Of a stretch of 64,000 nt of DNA, positions 36,498-45,061 are shown piece by piece (within the stretch, counting starts at the first letter, position 1; each line of letters starts with the position of its first letter). The DNA is taken from the NCBI GenBank assembly GCA_963759955.1, contig CAVXCA010000047.1, positions 101,266 to 165,265 on the forward strand. Direction: 5' to 3'. Under the pieces are notes generated by a model, which was given only the letters and a program-made list of their open reading frames with translations, ran no database searches and had not been told where the DNA came from. The position numbers were made by a program, and so were the translations under genes. The stretch is from Roseiarcus sp963759955 (GTDB lineage: Bacteria > Pseudomonadota > Alphaproteobacteria > Rhizobiales > Beijerinckiaceae).

Positions 36498-36591
36498 TGG
36501 CGGAGACGGAGGGATTCGAACCCTCGATAGGGCTTTACAACCCTATAACGGTTTAGCAAACCGCCGCCTTCAGCCTCTCGGCCACATCTCC
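36498..36591 (-). tRNA. tRNA-Ser (GCT)
   Basis: Minus-strand 94-base gene starting GGAGATGTGGCCGAGAGGC and ending in an encoded CCA. The long variable arm (TATAGGGTTGTAAAGCCCTA) is that of a class II tRNA. The anticodon loop TTGCTAA gives GCT, reading AGC/AGU serine codons. The T-arm GGTTCGAATCC is intact. Confidence 0.95.
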
Positions 36592-36658
36592 GCGTGCGTC
36601 ATCGCCTGCCGCTTTGGGACATATGCCCGACGGCCCCGGCTATTGCAAGAGCCCTGGC

Positions 36659-37360
36659 TCAGCGCGCGCGCTGGCCGAACAGCACCTTGCGCGCCTCCTC
36701 GTCGGTGGCGAGATTGGACTTGCGCCGTCCGGGAACGTCGAGCGCGATGCCGCGCTGCACCGCCGGGCGCGCGAGCACCGCGTCGAGCCAGCGTTTCAGA
36801 TGCGGGAACGCGGCGATGTCCTGGCCCATGCGCTCCCATCCCTTGGTCCAGCCGACGCAAGCGATGTCGGCGATCGAATAGGCGCCGGCGAGGTATTCGT
36901 TGTGCTCGAGGCGCCGGTTCATCACGCCGAACAGCCGGTTGACCTCGTCGGTGTAGCGCTGGATCGCGTAGGGGATTTTCTCCTGCGCATAGTTGCGGAA
37001 GTGGTTGGCCTGCCCCGCCATCGGCCCGAGCCCGCCGACCTGCCAGAACAGCCATTCGGCGACGGCGACGCGCTCACGCTCGCTCGCGCCGCCGAAGAGC
37101 CCGGTCTTGCGCGCGAGATATTGCAGGATGGCGCCGGACTCGAACACCGAGATCGGCGCGCCGTCCGGCCCGTTGGGGTCGACGACGGCGGGGATGCGAT
37201 TGTTCGGCGAGATGGCGAGGAAGGCCGGCTCGAACTGCGCCCCCGCGCCGATGTCGACCATGGCGAGCGCGTAGGGCAGGGCGCACTCTTCGAGCATGAT
37301 CGAGATCTTCCAGCCGTTCGGCGTCGGCCAGTAGTAGAGCTGGATGGGGTCCTGGGGCAT
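36659..37360 (-). CDS. Glutathione S-transferase family protein (YghU/Ure2p-like)
   Basis: A 233-residue protein: a thioredoxin-fold N-terminal domain (IQLYYWPTPNGWKISIMLEE, with NGWK at the catalytic position, and IPAVVDP...ISVFESGAILQYLA for glutathione binding) and an all-helical C-terminal domain. GPMAGQANHFRNYA is characteristic of the Nu-class/Ure2-like GSTs that reduce organic hydroperoxides and disulfides. The start at 37360 (MPQDPIQLYYWPT) is the usual one. Confidence 0.88.
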   Translation of the reverse strand: MPQDPIQLYYWPTPNGWKISIMLEECALPYALAMVDIGAGAQFEPAFLAISPNNRIPAVVDPNGPDGAPISVFESGAILQYLARKTGLFGGASERERVAVAEWLFWQVGGLGPMAGQANHFRNYAQEKIPYAIQRYTDEVNRLFGVMNRRLEHNEYLAGAYSIADIACVGWTKGWERMGQDIAAFPHLKRWLDAVLARPAVQRGIALDVPGRRKSNLATDEEARKVLFGQRAR

Positions 37361-37643
37361 GGCGGCTCGCCTCGTCGCGTTGGAGCGGGCGCGCTTCGCA
37401 TCGGATGGGGCGCCCGCTGTTCGGAAGGCGCCATGGTAGCGCCGGATCGACAGGGCGCAAAATTCTGCCCGGCGCTCGTCCGCCCGCGCCGCCGCGTAAG
37501 CCAAATTGTCGTCTTGGGGAGTCGTCGAGCGCACACCGCCATCCGCCTCGGCGTGGCGTCAAAGACCATTGCGTCGGATCGCTTCAAGCCTGTCATCGGC
37601 CCGACCCAACGTCGACAATCAAAAAATATCGGCCCGGCGGGCA
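37361..37643. other. Intergenic region with a T-tract end for the histone-like gene
   Basis: Apart from the terminator-like element described separately, no gene or known RNA is seen in this stretch; it should hold the GST promoter on the minus strand. Confidence 0.35.
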
Positions 37644-37690
37644 GGCTGATCAGACAGGGCGAAAACGCCGCACGCCGCGTCTGATCAGCC
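37621..37690 (-). terminator. Terminator-like inverted repeat after the histone-like gene
   Basis: Downstream of the stop at 37714 (minus strand), a perfect 12-bp inverted repeat GGCTGATCAGAC (37644-37655) and GTCTGATCAGCC (37679-37690) encloses a 23-base loop. Further down, a GC-rich stretch is followed by a run of six T on the minus strand (37626-37621). The inverted repeat could equally be a protein-binding site. Confidence 0.45.
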
Positions 37691-37713
37691 GTTGCTCGTC
37701 ACTGGCAGCCGAG

Positions 37714-38034
37714 TCAGGAGGCTGCGGGCGTCTCGGTCGGAGCGGCCGGAGCAGGAACGACCTTCTTGCGCTTGGCCGGCGCGCGTTTGGCGGCGGCCTT
37801 CTTCGCAGTCTTCTTGGCGGCCTTTTTCGGCGCAGCCTTCTTGGCGGCCTTTTTCGGCGCGGCTTTCTTGGCGCCCTTCTTCACCGCGGCTTTGCGCGTG
37901 GCCTTCTTCGCGACGACCTTGCGCGCGCCCTTCTTGGCGGCGGTCTTCTTGGTCGCTTTCTTGGCAGTGGTCTTCCTTGCAGTCTTCTTCGCGGCGGCTT
38001 TCGACGCCGGCTTCTTAACAGCAGCTTTCGCCAT
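37714..38034 (-). CDS. Histone H1-like Lys/Ala-rich DNA-binding protein
   Basis: A 106-residue protein made almost entirely of KKA, AAK and KAAP-type repeats (for example KKAAPKKAAKKAAPKKAAKK), with a short C-terminal PAPAAPTETPAAS tail. Composition and repeats match bacterial H1-like/AlgP-type proteins that bind DNA electrostatically and compact the nucleoid. The repeat region may vary in length between strains. Confidence 0.85.
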   Translation of the reverse strand: MAKAAVKKPASKAAAKKTARKTTAKKATKKTAAKKGARKVVAKKATRKAAVKKGAKKAAPKKAAKKAAPKKAAKKTAKKAAAKRAPAKRKKVVPAPAAPTETPAAS

Positions 38035-38585
38035 TGTAATGCGTCCCTCTCGATCGTTTCCCGCGCGCGCGATTTTTCGCGCGAAGGAAAAGCATTGACG
38101 AAACTAACTTCGTTTTCTCACAGAGCAAGCGAAGCCGCTGCGACTTGAGGGCGTTAGCGGCGCTGTCTATCGAATTATCGCGCGCGCTCGCGCGTCTTTG
38201 CGCGAGGCGCGAACCCTCGGCGAAACGGCTGCAACAGCGCGGCGCTCTTCATCGCGCGCCGCGACGAAGCGCAAGCTCCGCGCCGCAATTCGTCCATTCG
38301 CATTCATGGTGACGCCTTGTTTTACTGACGATTCGAAGAGTCGCGATTGCGAGGCGCAGCGCGCGAGGACAGAGCGCGCGCGTCGTCGGGAGCATTGTCC
38401 ACAACGCCGAGGCGCGCGCGAATCGGCGCCGCCACGTTTCAAAATGAAGCATGGCGATTGCGTGACGCGATCGAATTTTTCTTGGAGACGAGCGACATTT
38501 TTTTGTCGCGTGCGCGTCGAGTTTGCGCTCACGCGCGATGCGATTCGCGCGAATCAGACCAATCGCGCGAATCGTCGCTGACGAA
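38035..38585. other. Intergenic region, CpG-rich, no clear gene
   Basis: About 550 bases between the histone-like gene and gatB. It contains GCGCGC-rich tracts and a pair of ATTCGCGCGAAT-like palindromes near 38541-38577 close to the end of gatB. Apart from one doubtful short frame, nothing is supported. Confidence 0.4.
38167..38307 (-). CDS. Possible 46-residue arginine-rich protein
   Basis: A short frame starting MNANGRIAARSLRFVAARDEE, with AAGGCG before its ATG. It is Arg/Ala-rich and ends in a GCGCGC-rich tract. The composition could reflect base bias alone, so this is tentative. Confidence 0.2.
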   Translation of the reverse strand: MNANGRIAARSLRFVAARDEERRAVAAVSPRVRASRKDARARAIIR

Positions 38586-40073
38586 TCAAAGGCCGAGTCG
38601 CGCCTTCAACGCGTCGCTGACGGCTTGCGGATTGGCCTTGCCGCCGGTCGCTTTCATCACCTGTCCGACGAACCAACCGAGCATGCCGGGCTTGGCCTTG
38701 GCCTGCTCGGCCTTGTCCGGATTGGCGACGACGACAGCATCGACCGCGCGCTCGATCTCGCCTGTGTCGGTGACTTGGCGAAGGCCGCGCGCCTCGACGA
38801 GCGCTCGCGGATCGGCGCCCTTGTCCGAGCCGAGCAGCATCGCGAGAACGTCCTTCGCGATCTTGCCGGAAATGACGCCCTCGCCGATAAGGTCGACGAG
38901 GCTCGCGAGCGCGCCGCTGCTCAATCCGGCCTCAGCGACCGCCAATCCTTGGGCGTTCGCATAGGCGCTAAGATCGCCCATGATCCAGTTGGCGACCGCC
39001 TTGGCGTCGCGCTTCGCGCCGCCGTGCTTGACCGCGTCTTCGAAGAAATCGGCGGTCTCCTTGTCGGCGACGAGGATCGTCGCGTCGTAGGGCGAGAGCC
39101 CGTAGTCGGCGATGAAACGGGCCTTCTTGGCGTCGGGGAGTTCCGGCAGATAGGCGGCGAGCGCGTCGACGAACGCGGCGTCGAGTTCGAGCGGCAGCAG
39201 ATCGGGATCGGGGAAATAGCGGTAGTCGTGCGCTTCCTCTTTGGAGCGCATCGAGCGCGTCTCGCCGCGCACGGGATCGAACAGCCGCGTCTCCTGCTCG
39301 ATCGCGCCGCCGTCCTCGCGAACGGCGATCTGGCGGCGCGCCTCGACCTCGATCGCCTGGCCGATGAAGCGGATCGAGTTGACGTTCTTGATTTCGCAAC
39401 GCGTGCCCAGCGGCTCGCCCGGACGGCGCACCGAGACGTTGACGTCGGCGCGCAGGTTGCCCTTCTCCATGTCGCCGTCGCACGAGCCGACGTAGCGCAG
39501 GATGGTGCGCAGCTTGCTCACGTAGGCCTTGGCTTCGTCGGCCGAGCGCATGTCGGGCTTGGAGACGATCTCCATCAGCGCGACGCCGGAGCGGTTCAGA
39601 TCGACGAAGCTCATCGTCGGGGACTGGTCGTGCAGCGACTTGCCGGCGTCCTGCTCGAGATGCAGGCGCTCGATGCCGACCTTGATCGAGTGATCGGGTG
39701 TCAGATCGACCTGGATCTCGCCTTCGCCGACGACCGGATTCTTGTACTGCGAAATCTGGTAGCCCTGCGGCAGATCCGGGTAGAAATAATTCTTGCGGTC
39801 GAAAGTCGAGCGGAGGTTGATCTTCGCCTTGAGCGCAAGTCCGGTGCGCACCGCCTGCGCGACGCATTCCCGGTTGATGACCGGAAGCATGCCGGGCATG
39901 GCGGCGTCGACCAGCGAGACATGGGTGTTGGGCTCGCCGCCGAATGCGGTGGAAGCTCCCGAAAACAACTTGGCGCGCGAATTGACCTGCGCGTGCACCT
40001 CAAGGCCGACGATGACTTCCCAGTCGCCCGTCGCGCCATGGAGGAGCTTCGAATTCGTCGCTGTCGCCGACAT
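38586..40073 (-). CDS. gatB: Aspartyl/glutamyl-tRNA amidotransferase subunit B
   Basis: A 495-residue GatB. The cradle domain shows WEVIVGLEVHAQVNSRAKLFSG, DAAMPGMLPVIN, DRKNYFYPDLPQGYQISQY and ADVNVSVRR, and a C-terminal YqeY-like tail domain ends with KANPQAVSDALKARL. It binds mischarged Glu-tRNAGln or Asp-tRNAAsn and, with GatA as the ammonia donor, amidates it. It lies 49 bases after gatA in a gatC-gatA-gatB order. Confidence 0.97.
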   Translation of the reverse strand: MSATATNSKLLHGATGDWEVIVGLEVHAQVNSRAKLFSGASTAFGGEPNTHVSLVDAAMPGMLPVINRECVAQAVRTGLALKAKINLRSTFDRKNYFYPDLPQGYQISQYKNPVVGEGEIQVDLTPDHSIKVGIERLHLEQDAGKSLHDQSPTMSFVDLNRSGVALMEIVSKPDMRSADEAKAYVSKLRTILRYVGSCDGDMEKGNLRADVNVSVRRPGEPLGTRCEIKNVNSIRFIGQAIEVEARRQIAVREDGGAIEQETRLFDPVRGETRSMRSKEEAHDYRYFPDPDLLPLELDAAFVDALAAYLPELPDAKKARFIADYGLSPYDATILVADKETADFFEDAVKHGGAKRDAKAVANWIMGDLSAYANAQGLAVAEAGLSSGALASLVDLIGEGVISGKIAKDVLAMLLGSDKGADPRALVEARGLRQVTDTGEIERAVDAVVVANPDKAEQAKAKPGMLGWFVGQVMKATGGKANPQAVSDALKARLGL

Positions 40074-40122
40074 GTTTCGTTTCCCAAACTTTTCAGATCG
40101 CCTTAGGCGTCGATATCGCCCC

Positions 40123-41655
40123 TCAAGCCCACCAAGCCTGAGGCGAGCGCGCGCTCCCCGCCGACTGCTCGATCGCGTGGCCGAGCGTGAACAGCGTTTC
40201 TTCGTCGAACGGCCGGCCGATGACTTGCAGCCCGAGCGGCAACCCTTCCGCCGACAAGCCCGCGGGGGCGACCAGCCCCGGCAGGCCCGCCATGTTGACC
40301 GTCACGGTGAACACGTCGTTGAGATACATTTCGACCGGGTCCGCCGAGCCCTTCTCGCCGATGCCGAAGGCGGGCGAAGGCGTCGCCGGCGTAAGGATCG
40401 CGTCGACGCCGTTGGCGAAGACCGTTTCGAAGTCGCGCTTGATCAGCGTGCGGATTTTTTGCGCGCGCACATAATAGGCGTCGTAATAGCCGGCCGACAA
40501 CACATAGGTGCCGATCATCAGACGGCGGCGCACTTCTGCGCCGAAGCCCTTGGCCCGCGTCTTCTCATAGAGGTCTGTGATATCCGCCGCCGGCTCGCGC
40601 AGCCCATAGCGAACACCGTCGTAGCGCGCCAGATTGCTCGAGGCTTCGGCGGGCGCGACGATGTAGTAGGCGGGCAGCGCGTGGCGCGTATTGGGCAGCG
40701 AAACGTCGACGACTTTTGCGCCCGCCGCGCGCAGCCAATCGGCGCCGCGCCGCCACAACGCCTCGATCTCGGCGTTCATGCCCTCGAGCCGATATTCGCG
40801 GGGAATGCCGATCGTCAGCCCCTTCACCGAGGCGCCGACCGCCGCTTCGTAATCGGGCACCGCCGCGTCGGCGCAGGTCGAATCCTTGGGGTCGGCGCCC
40901 GCCATCGAGCGCAGCATGATCGCGCAGTCGCGCACGGTGCGCGCGAGCGGTCCGGCTTGATCGAGCGACGAGGCGAAGGCGACCATGCCAAAGCGCGAGC
41001 AGCGCCCATAGGTCGGCTTGATGCCGGCCGTGCCGGTGAACGCGGCCGGCTGGCGGATCGAACCGCCGGTGTCGCTCGCCGTGGCCGCCAGGCATAGACG
41101 CGCCGCGACCGCGGCGGCCGAACCGCCCGACGAACCGCCGGGCGTCAGCAGGCCGCGTTTGTCGCCGGCGAGCGCCGCGCGCGCCTTCTCGACGCTCCAG
41201 TTCGGCGGCAGCCAGGGCGAGGCGACGGGGCCGTAGTAGGAGGTCTCGTTCGACGAGCCCATCGCGAATTCGTCCATGTTCAGCTTGCCGAGCATCACCG
41301 CGCCATCGCGCCACAAATGCGCGGTGACGGTTGATTCGTAGGGCGGCTTGAAGTGGTCGAGGATGTGGCTGCACGCCTGCGTGTGCACGCCCTTGGTCGC
41401 GTAGAGATCCTTGACGCCGATCGGTAGGCCTTCGAGCGGCCCGGCCGCGCCGGCGGCGAGACGCGCGTCGCTCGCCCGCGCCATCTCCAGCGCCTGCTCC
41501 GGCGTCGTCGCGACGAACGCGTTGAGGCCCTTGGCGCGCTCGATCGCGCGCAAATGCGCTTCGGTCAATTCGACGCTGGAAACTCGGCGCGATCGCAGCG
41601 CGTCGCGGGCCTCGGCGAGCGTCAGGGCGGTGAGTTCGGTCAAGGCGGTTCCCAT
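40123..41655 (-). CDS. gatA: Aspartyl/glutamyl-tRNA amidotransferase subunit A
   Basis: A 510-residue amidase-signature enzyme. The Ser-cisSer-Lys triad is visible: Lys in LPIGVKDLYATKG (near 82), serines in TPGGSSGGSAAAVAA (near 176) and in ATASDTGGSIRQPA (near 199). It releases ammonia from glutamine and channels it to GatB. It is cotranscribed with gatC (30 bases upstream) and gatB. Confidence 0.97.
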   Translation of the reverse strand: MGTALTELTALTLAEARDALRSRRVSSVELTEAHLRAIERAKGLNAFVATTPEQALEMARASDARLAAGAAGPLEGLPIGVKDLYATKGVHTQACSHILDHFKPPYESTVTAHLWRDGAVMLGKLNMDEFAMGSSNETSYYGPVASPWLPPNWSVEKARAALAGDKRGLLTPGGSSGGSAAAVAARLCLAATASDTGGSIRQPAAFTGTAGIKPTYGRCSRFGMVAFASSLDQAGPLARTVRDCAIMLRSMAGADPKDSTCADAAVPDYEAAVGASVKGLTIGIPREYRLEGMNAEIEALWRRGADWLRAAGAKVVDVSLPNTRHALPAYYIVAPAEASSNLARYDGVRYGLREPAADITDLYEKTRAKGFGAEVRRRLMIGTYVLSAGYYDAYYVRAQKIRTLIKRDFETVFANGVDAILTPATPSPAFGIGEKGSADPVEMYLNDVFTVTVNMAGLPGLVAPAGLSAEGLPLGLQVIGRPFDEETLFTLGHAIEQSAGSARSPQAWWA

Positions 41656-41685
41656 CTCAATCGAGTAGAAAAACGGCGGGGCGCG

Positions 41686-41973
41686 TCATTCGATGACCTT
41701 GGGCACGAGAAAGAACCCGTCTTCGGCGAGCGGCGCGTTGGCGAGGATCGCCGGCTCGATCTCGCCATCGGTGACTTCGTCGTCGCGCATCGGCAGTTTC
41801 ATCGGGATGACCGACGTCATCGGCTCGACGCCGGAGACGTCGACGGCGTTCAACGCCTCGACGAAGGCGAGGATGGCGTTGATCTCGTTTTGCAGATGCG
41901 GAACCTCCGCATCGGTCACCGCGATGCGCGCGAGATGCGCGATGCGGCGGACGGCGGCCTGATCCACGGACAT
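41686..41973 (-). CDS. gatC: Aspartyl/glutamyl-tRNA amidotransferase subunit C
   Basis: A 95-residue GatC with VDQAAVRRIAHLARIAVTD at the N-terminus and the ending DGFFLVPKVIE. It wraps around and stabilises GatA. First gene of the gatCAB operon; divergent from ruvX, with 98 bases between the starts. Confidence 0.96.
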   Translation of the reverse strand: MSVDQAAVRRIAHLARIAVTDAEVPHLQNEINAILAFVEALNAVDVSGVEPMTSVIPMKLPMRDDEVTDGEIEPAILANAPLAEDGFFLVPKVIE

Positions 41974-42071
41974 GACGACTCCTTCGGCTCGCGCCCTTTT
42001 CGAAGCGCGCCCTATAGCATCGCGCGCTTCGTCGTGGCAACGCGCGGCGCGGCGTGCTAGCGCTCGCGGCC

Positions 42072-42575
42072 ATGTCGTCCGCCCCGCTCACGCTCGAAGA
42101 ACTCGACGCGATCCTGCCCGCCAAGGCGCGGCTGATCGGCGTCGATCTCGGAACCAAGACGATCGGACTCGCGCTCTCCGACGTCGAGCGGCGCATCGCG
42201 ACGCCGCTCGTCACGCTCGCTCGCGCGCAATTCTCGCGCGACGCGCATGCGCTGAGCGAGCAGATCCGCAAATTCGACGCTTTCGCGCTGATCCTCGGCC
42301 TGCCGCTCAACATGGACGGCGGCGAAGGTCCGCGCGCCCAGGCGACGCGCGCCTTCGCGCGCAATTTCGCTCGCCTCGATCCGACGCCGATCGCGTTCTG
42401 GGACGAGCGCCTGTCGACCGCCGCCGTCAATCGCGCGCTGATCGCCAACGACGTCTCGCGCGCGCGCCGCGCCGCGGTCGTCGACAAGATGGCGGCGGCC
42501 TATATCCTGCAGGGCGCGCTCGACCGCCTCGCGCTGATGGCGCGCGCTCGCCAGACCGGCGATTCTCCTCACTGA
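42072..42575 (+). CDS. ruvX: Putative pre-16S rRNA nuclease / Holliday junction resolvase-like YqgF
   Basis: A 167-residue RNase H-fold protein: LIGVDLGTKTIGLALSD carries the first catalytic Asp, LILGLPLNMDGGEG is the central block, PIAFWDERLST carries the catalytic Glu, and KMAAAYILQGALD carries the last conserved region (the Asp is in VVDKMAA). It processes the 5' end of 16S rRNA in E. coli. The ATG at 42072 was chosen over one six codons upstream. Confidence 0.93.
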   Translation: MSSAPLTLEELDAILPAKARLIGVDLGTKTIGLALSDVERRIATPLVTLARAQFSRDAHALSEQIRKFDAFALILGLPLNMDGGEGPRAQATRAFARNFARLDPTPIAFWDERLSTAAVNRALIANDVSRARRAAVVDKMAAAYILQGALDRLALMARARQTGDSPH

Positions 42576-42602
42576 AACACGGTGCGACAATTTGCCGAAT
42601 GG

Positions 42603-42650
42603 TATACACTTTATGGACGATTCGGCGCGACATACACCTTTCGCGTGTAT
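42603..42650 (+). promoter_or_regulatory. Direct and inverted ATACAC repeats before a small gene
   Basis: TATACACTTT (about 42603-42612) recurs as ATACACCTTT at 42632-42641, and ATACAC (42632-42637) faces GTGTAT (42645-42650) with a 7-base loop. Such spaced repeats suggest a regulator-binding site for the 90-codon gene at 42710. No known consensus is matched. Confidence 0.3.
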
Positions 42651-42709
42651 CGACCAAGACGAGGCAGATTCGCCGTTCTCATCTGAATGGGGCGTCGGGA
42701 GGGCGTGCG

Positions 42710-42982
42710 ATGGTCACGTATTCGAGGGGCGCAAATCGCCGAAAAGAGGACTGCCGTCGGCCTGTAACCGACGCGCCTTCGCGAGCGCTTGATCCGACGG
42801 CGAGCCGGGCTGCCGAGGCGACGGCGGTTGCGCGGTATATCGCCGACATGACGGGACAACTGGAATCGATGGCGATCGCCGCCCGTCTCGATCTGCTCGG
42901 CTATTTCCTGGCGATGGCCCGGGCCGAGAGCGAGGCGTCGGGGCGCGCCGCCAGCCCTTCGATGGCGCAGCCGAACGAGTGA
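42710..42982 (+). CDS. Hypothetical 90-residue protein
   Basis: A small protein with GGGAGGGCGTGCG before its ATG. The first half is polar and arginine-rich; the second half (AVARYIADMTGQLESMAIAARLDLLGYFLAMARAESEAS) is a convincing amphipathic helix pair of a type common in short rhizobial proteins. No function is assigned. Confidence 0.55.
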   Translation: MVTYSRGANRRKEDCRRPVTDAPSRALDPTASRAAEATAVARYIADMTGQLESMAIAARLDLLGYFLAMARAESEASGRAASPSMAQPNE

Positions 42983-43171
42983 CGAAGCGAGGTTGGCGCC
43001 GCGCCGCTCGCGCTAGAAGCGTTCATCGACCCTTCGGCGCTCGTCGAGGCCGCTGGCGCATTGCTCGTTCACCCGACCGGGCCTACGGCCCGCTGTCTTG
43101 ACGTCGATCCAGGGCCGGCGCCGAAATCGCGATGACAGTGGAGGTCTGGGCCAGCCTCAAGACCGCGTGCT

Positions 43172-44410
43172 CTATCCGTCCGCGCTCGGCCCGATCAGGG
43201 CGACGCGATTGCCGCCCTGATATTCCACGCGTCCGGCGAGTTCCAGTTCGATGAGCGCGGTGCGAATTTCGCGCACCGAGAGTTCCGCGGCGCGGGCGAG
43301 ATCGTCGATGGAAACCGGGGCGGGCCCGAGCAGGGCTTCGATGCGCCGGCGGCCCGCAGACAAATCGGCGTCGATACGGATGGCTCGCCCCGACCCCTCC
43401 TCGCCATCGTCGCTCCCGCGCGCGCAAGGCGGCGGCGCCTCGGCGTCATCGCCGAACGACGGCGCGCTCCACACCGGTTCGCTCGTTCCGCCCGCCGCTT
43501 CCTCGAAGCGCGAGAAGGGATCGCGGGCGCGAATGGGATCGAGCACGACGAGCACGTCTTCGGCCCGCGCGCAAAGAGCGGCGCCGTCGCGCAGGAGATC
43601 GTTCGTCCCCTCCGCGCGCGGATCGAGCGGCGAGCCCGGCGCGGCGAAGACTTCGCGGTTCTGCTCGGCGGCAAATTTGGCGGTGATCAGCGAGCCCGAC
43701 CCGCGCGCCGCCTCGATGACCGCCGTTCCCAAGGACAGACCGGAAACGAGGCGGTTGCGGCGCGGAAAATCGCGGCCTCGCGGCTCCCATTCGATCGGCA
43801 TTTCCGAGACGATCGCCCCGTATTCGGCGATGCGCGGAATGAGGGCGACAGCCTCCGGCGGATAGGGCCGTGCGTGGCCGCCCGCCAGCACGCCGATCGT
43901 GCCGGTCTCCAGCGCGGCGACATGGGCGCGCTGGTCGATGCCGCGGGCTAGGCCGGAGACAATGACGTAGCCGGCTTGGCCGAGGCCGCGCGCCAGCCGA
44001 TCCGCGAAAGTCAGGCCCGCCGCCGAAGCGTTGCGCGAGCCCACGATCGCGATGGCGGGTTGCTGCAGCGCTTCCTCGCGGCCTCGCAACGCGAGGACGG
44101 GCGGCGCCGAATCGATTTGGCGCAACGCTGGGGGATATTCGGGCTCGCCGAGGGCGACGAAGCGCACGCCGATCTTCAACGCCGAGGCGATTTCGCGCTC
44201 GATCTCCTCCACGCTCGCGACGCGGATGGGGCGCGAGGCGCCGCCGCGGCGCGCCAGATCGGGCAGGGCGTCGAGCGCCGCGCCGGCCGCGCCGAAGTTT
44301 CTCATAAGGGCGAAAAAGGTGCGCGGGCCGACGTTCTCCGAGCGAATGAGCCGGAGCCAGTCGAACCGTTCGTCGTCGGTGAGGCGGACGTGCGCCGGCC
44401 TCTTCATCAA
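43172..44410 (-). CDS. dprA: DNA-processing protein DprA
   Basis: A 412-residue DprA/Smf. An N-terminal SAM-like region is followed by the Rossmann-type core (IAIVGSRNASAAG, VIVSGLARGIDQRAHVAALETGTIGVLAGG, RNRLVSGLS, GSGSLITAKFAAEQNREVFAAPG), and the C-terminal winged helix (PVSIDDLARAAELSVREIRTALIELELAGRVEYQGG) is retained. It loads RecA on incoming single-stranded DNA in transformation. It follows plsY after three bases, a common alphaproteobacterial order. Confidence 0.95.
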   Translation of the reverse strand: MMKRPAHVRLTDDERFDWLRLIRSENVGPRTFFALMRNFGAAGAALDALPDLARRGGASRPIRVASVEEIEREIASALKIGVRFVALGEPEYPPALRQIDSAPPVLALRGREEALQQPAIAIVGSRNASAAGLTFADRLARGLGQAGYVIVSGLARGIDQRAHVAALETGTIGVLAGGHARPYPPEAVALIPRIAEYGAIVSEMPIEWEPRGRDFPRRNRLVSGLSLGTAVIEAARGSGSLITAKFAAEQNREVFAAPGSPLDPRAEGTNDLLRDGAALCARAEDVLVVLDPIRARDPFSRFEEAAGGTSEPVWSAPSFGDDAEAPPPCARGSDDGEEGSGRAIRIDADLSAGRRRIEALLGPAPVSIDDLARAAELSVREIRTALIELELAGRVEYQGGNRVALIGPSADG

Positions 44411-44413
44411 GGC

Positions 44414-45019
44414 TCAGCCTTTCCCGCCGATCTTCGTTTCCGTTCCCGCGATCAAGCGCTCGATATTGGCGCTGTGCTTGACCCACAGCAGCAGCGCGAG
44501 TCCGCCGAAGACGTAGGCGACCGTGGTCTGCCCCATCGCCCAAGCCTCGAGCGGCGCCGCGACGCTTGCGGCGAGCGCCGCCGCCGAGGAGTAGCGGGTC
44601 GAAGCCGCCACCGCGAGCCAGACGATCGCGAACACGACCGCAGCAGGCCAGAAGGCGCCGATCAACCCGCCGAGAAACGTCGCCACGCCCTTGCCGCCGC
44701 GAAGGCGCAGCCAGACGGGGTAGAGATGGCCGAAAAACGCGCCCGCCGCGCCGGCGAGCGCCGCCGGCGGACCGAACAGAATTGCCGACAGCACGACGGC
44801 GAGCGTCGCCTTGAGCGCGTCGAGAACGAGCGTCGCGGCGGCCAGGTCCTTGCGGCCGGTGCGCAGCACATTGGTCGCGCCGATATTGCCTGACCCGATC
44901 GCGCGTAAATCCGGCGTGCCGGCAAGGCGCGTCAAAATCAAGCCGAACGGGATCGAGCCGAGCAAGTAGCCCAAGACGAGCGCGAAACCCGCATAAATGC
45001 TATCCAAAGAAATCGCCAT
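44414..45019 (-). CDS. plsY: Acyl-phosphate:glycerol-3-phosphate acyltransferase PlsY
   Basis: A 201-residue membrane enzyme with about five spans. GYLLGSIPFGLILTRLAG, GSGNIGATNVLRTGRK and LRGGKGVATFLGG are the three PlsY catalytic motifs. It makes lysophosphatidic acid, the first step of phospholipid synthesis. The start at 45019 is chosen over an upstream in-frame ATG that adds a basic, non-conserved leader. It stands between the pyrC-like gene and dprA on one strand. Confidence 0.95.
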   Translation of the reverse strand: MAISLDSIYAGFALVLGYLLGSIPFGLILTRLAGTPDLRAIGSGNIGATNVLRTGRKDLAAATLVLDALKATLAVVLSAILFGPPAALAGAAGAFFGHLYPVWLRLRGGKGVATFLGGLIGAFWPAAVVFAIVWLAVAASTRYSSAAALAASVAAPLEAWAMGQTTVAYVFGGLALLLWVKHSANIERLIAGTETKIGGKG

Positions 45020-45061
45020 GGGCCGCGTTCGCCTCGCAATGCAAGAACTCCGGCGCAAAGC

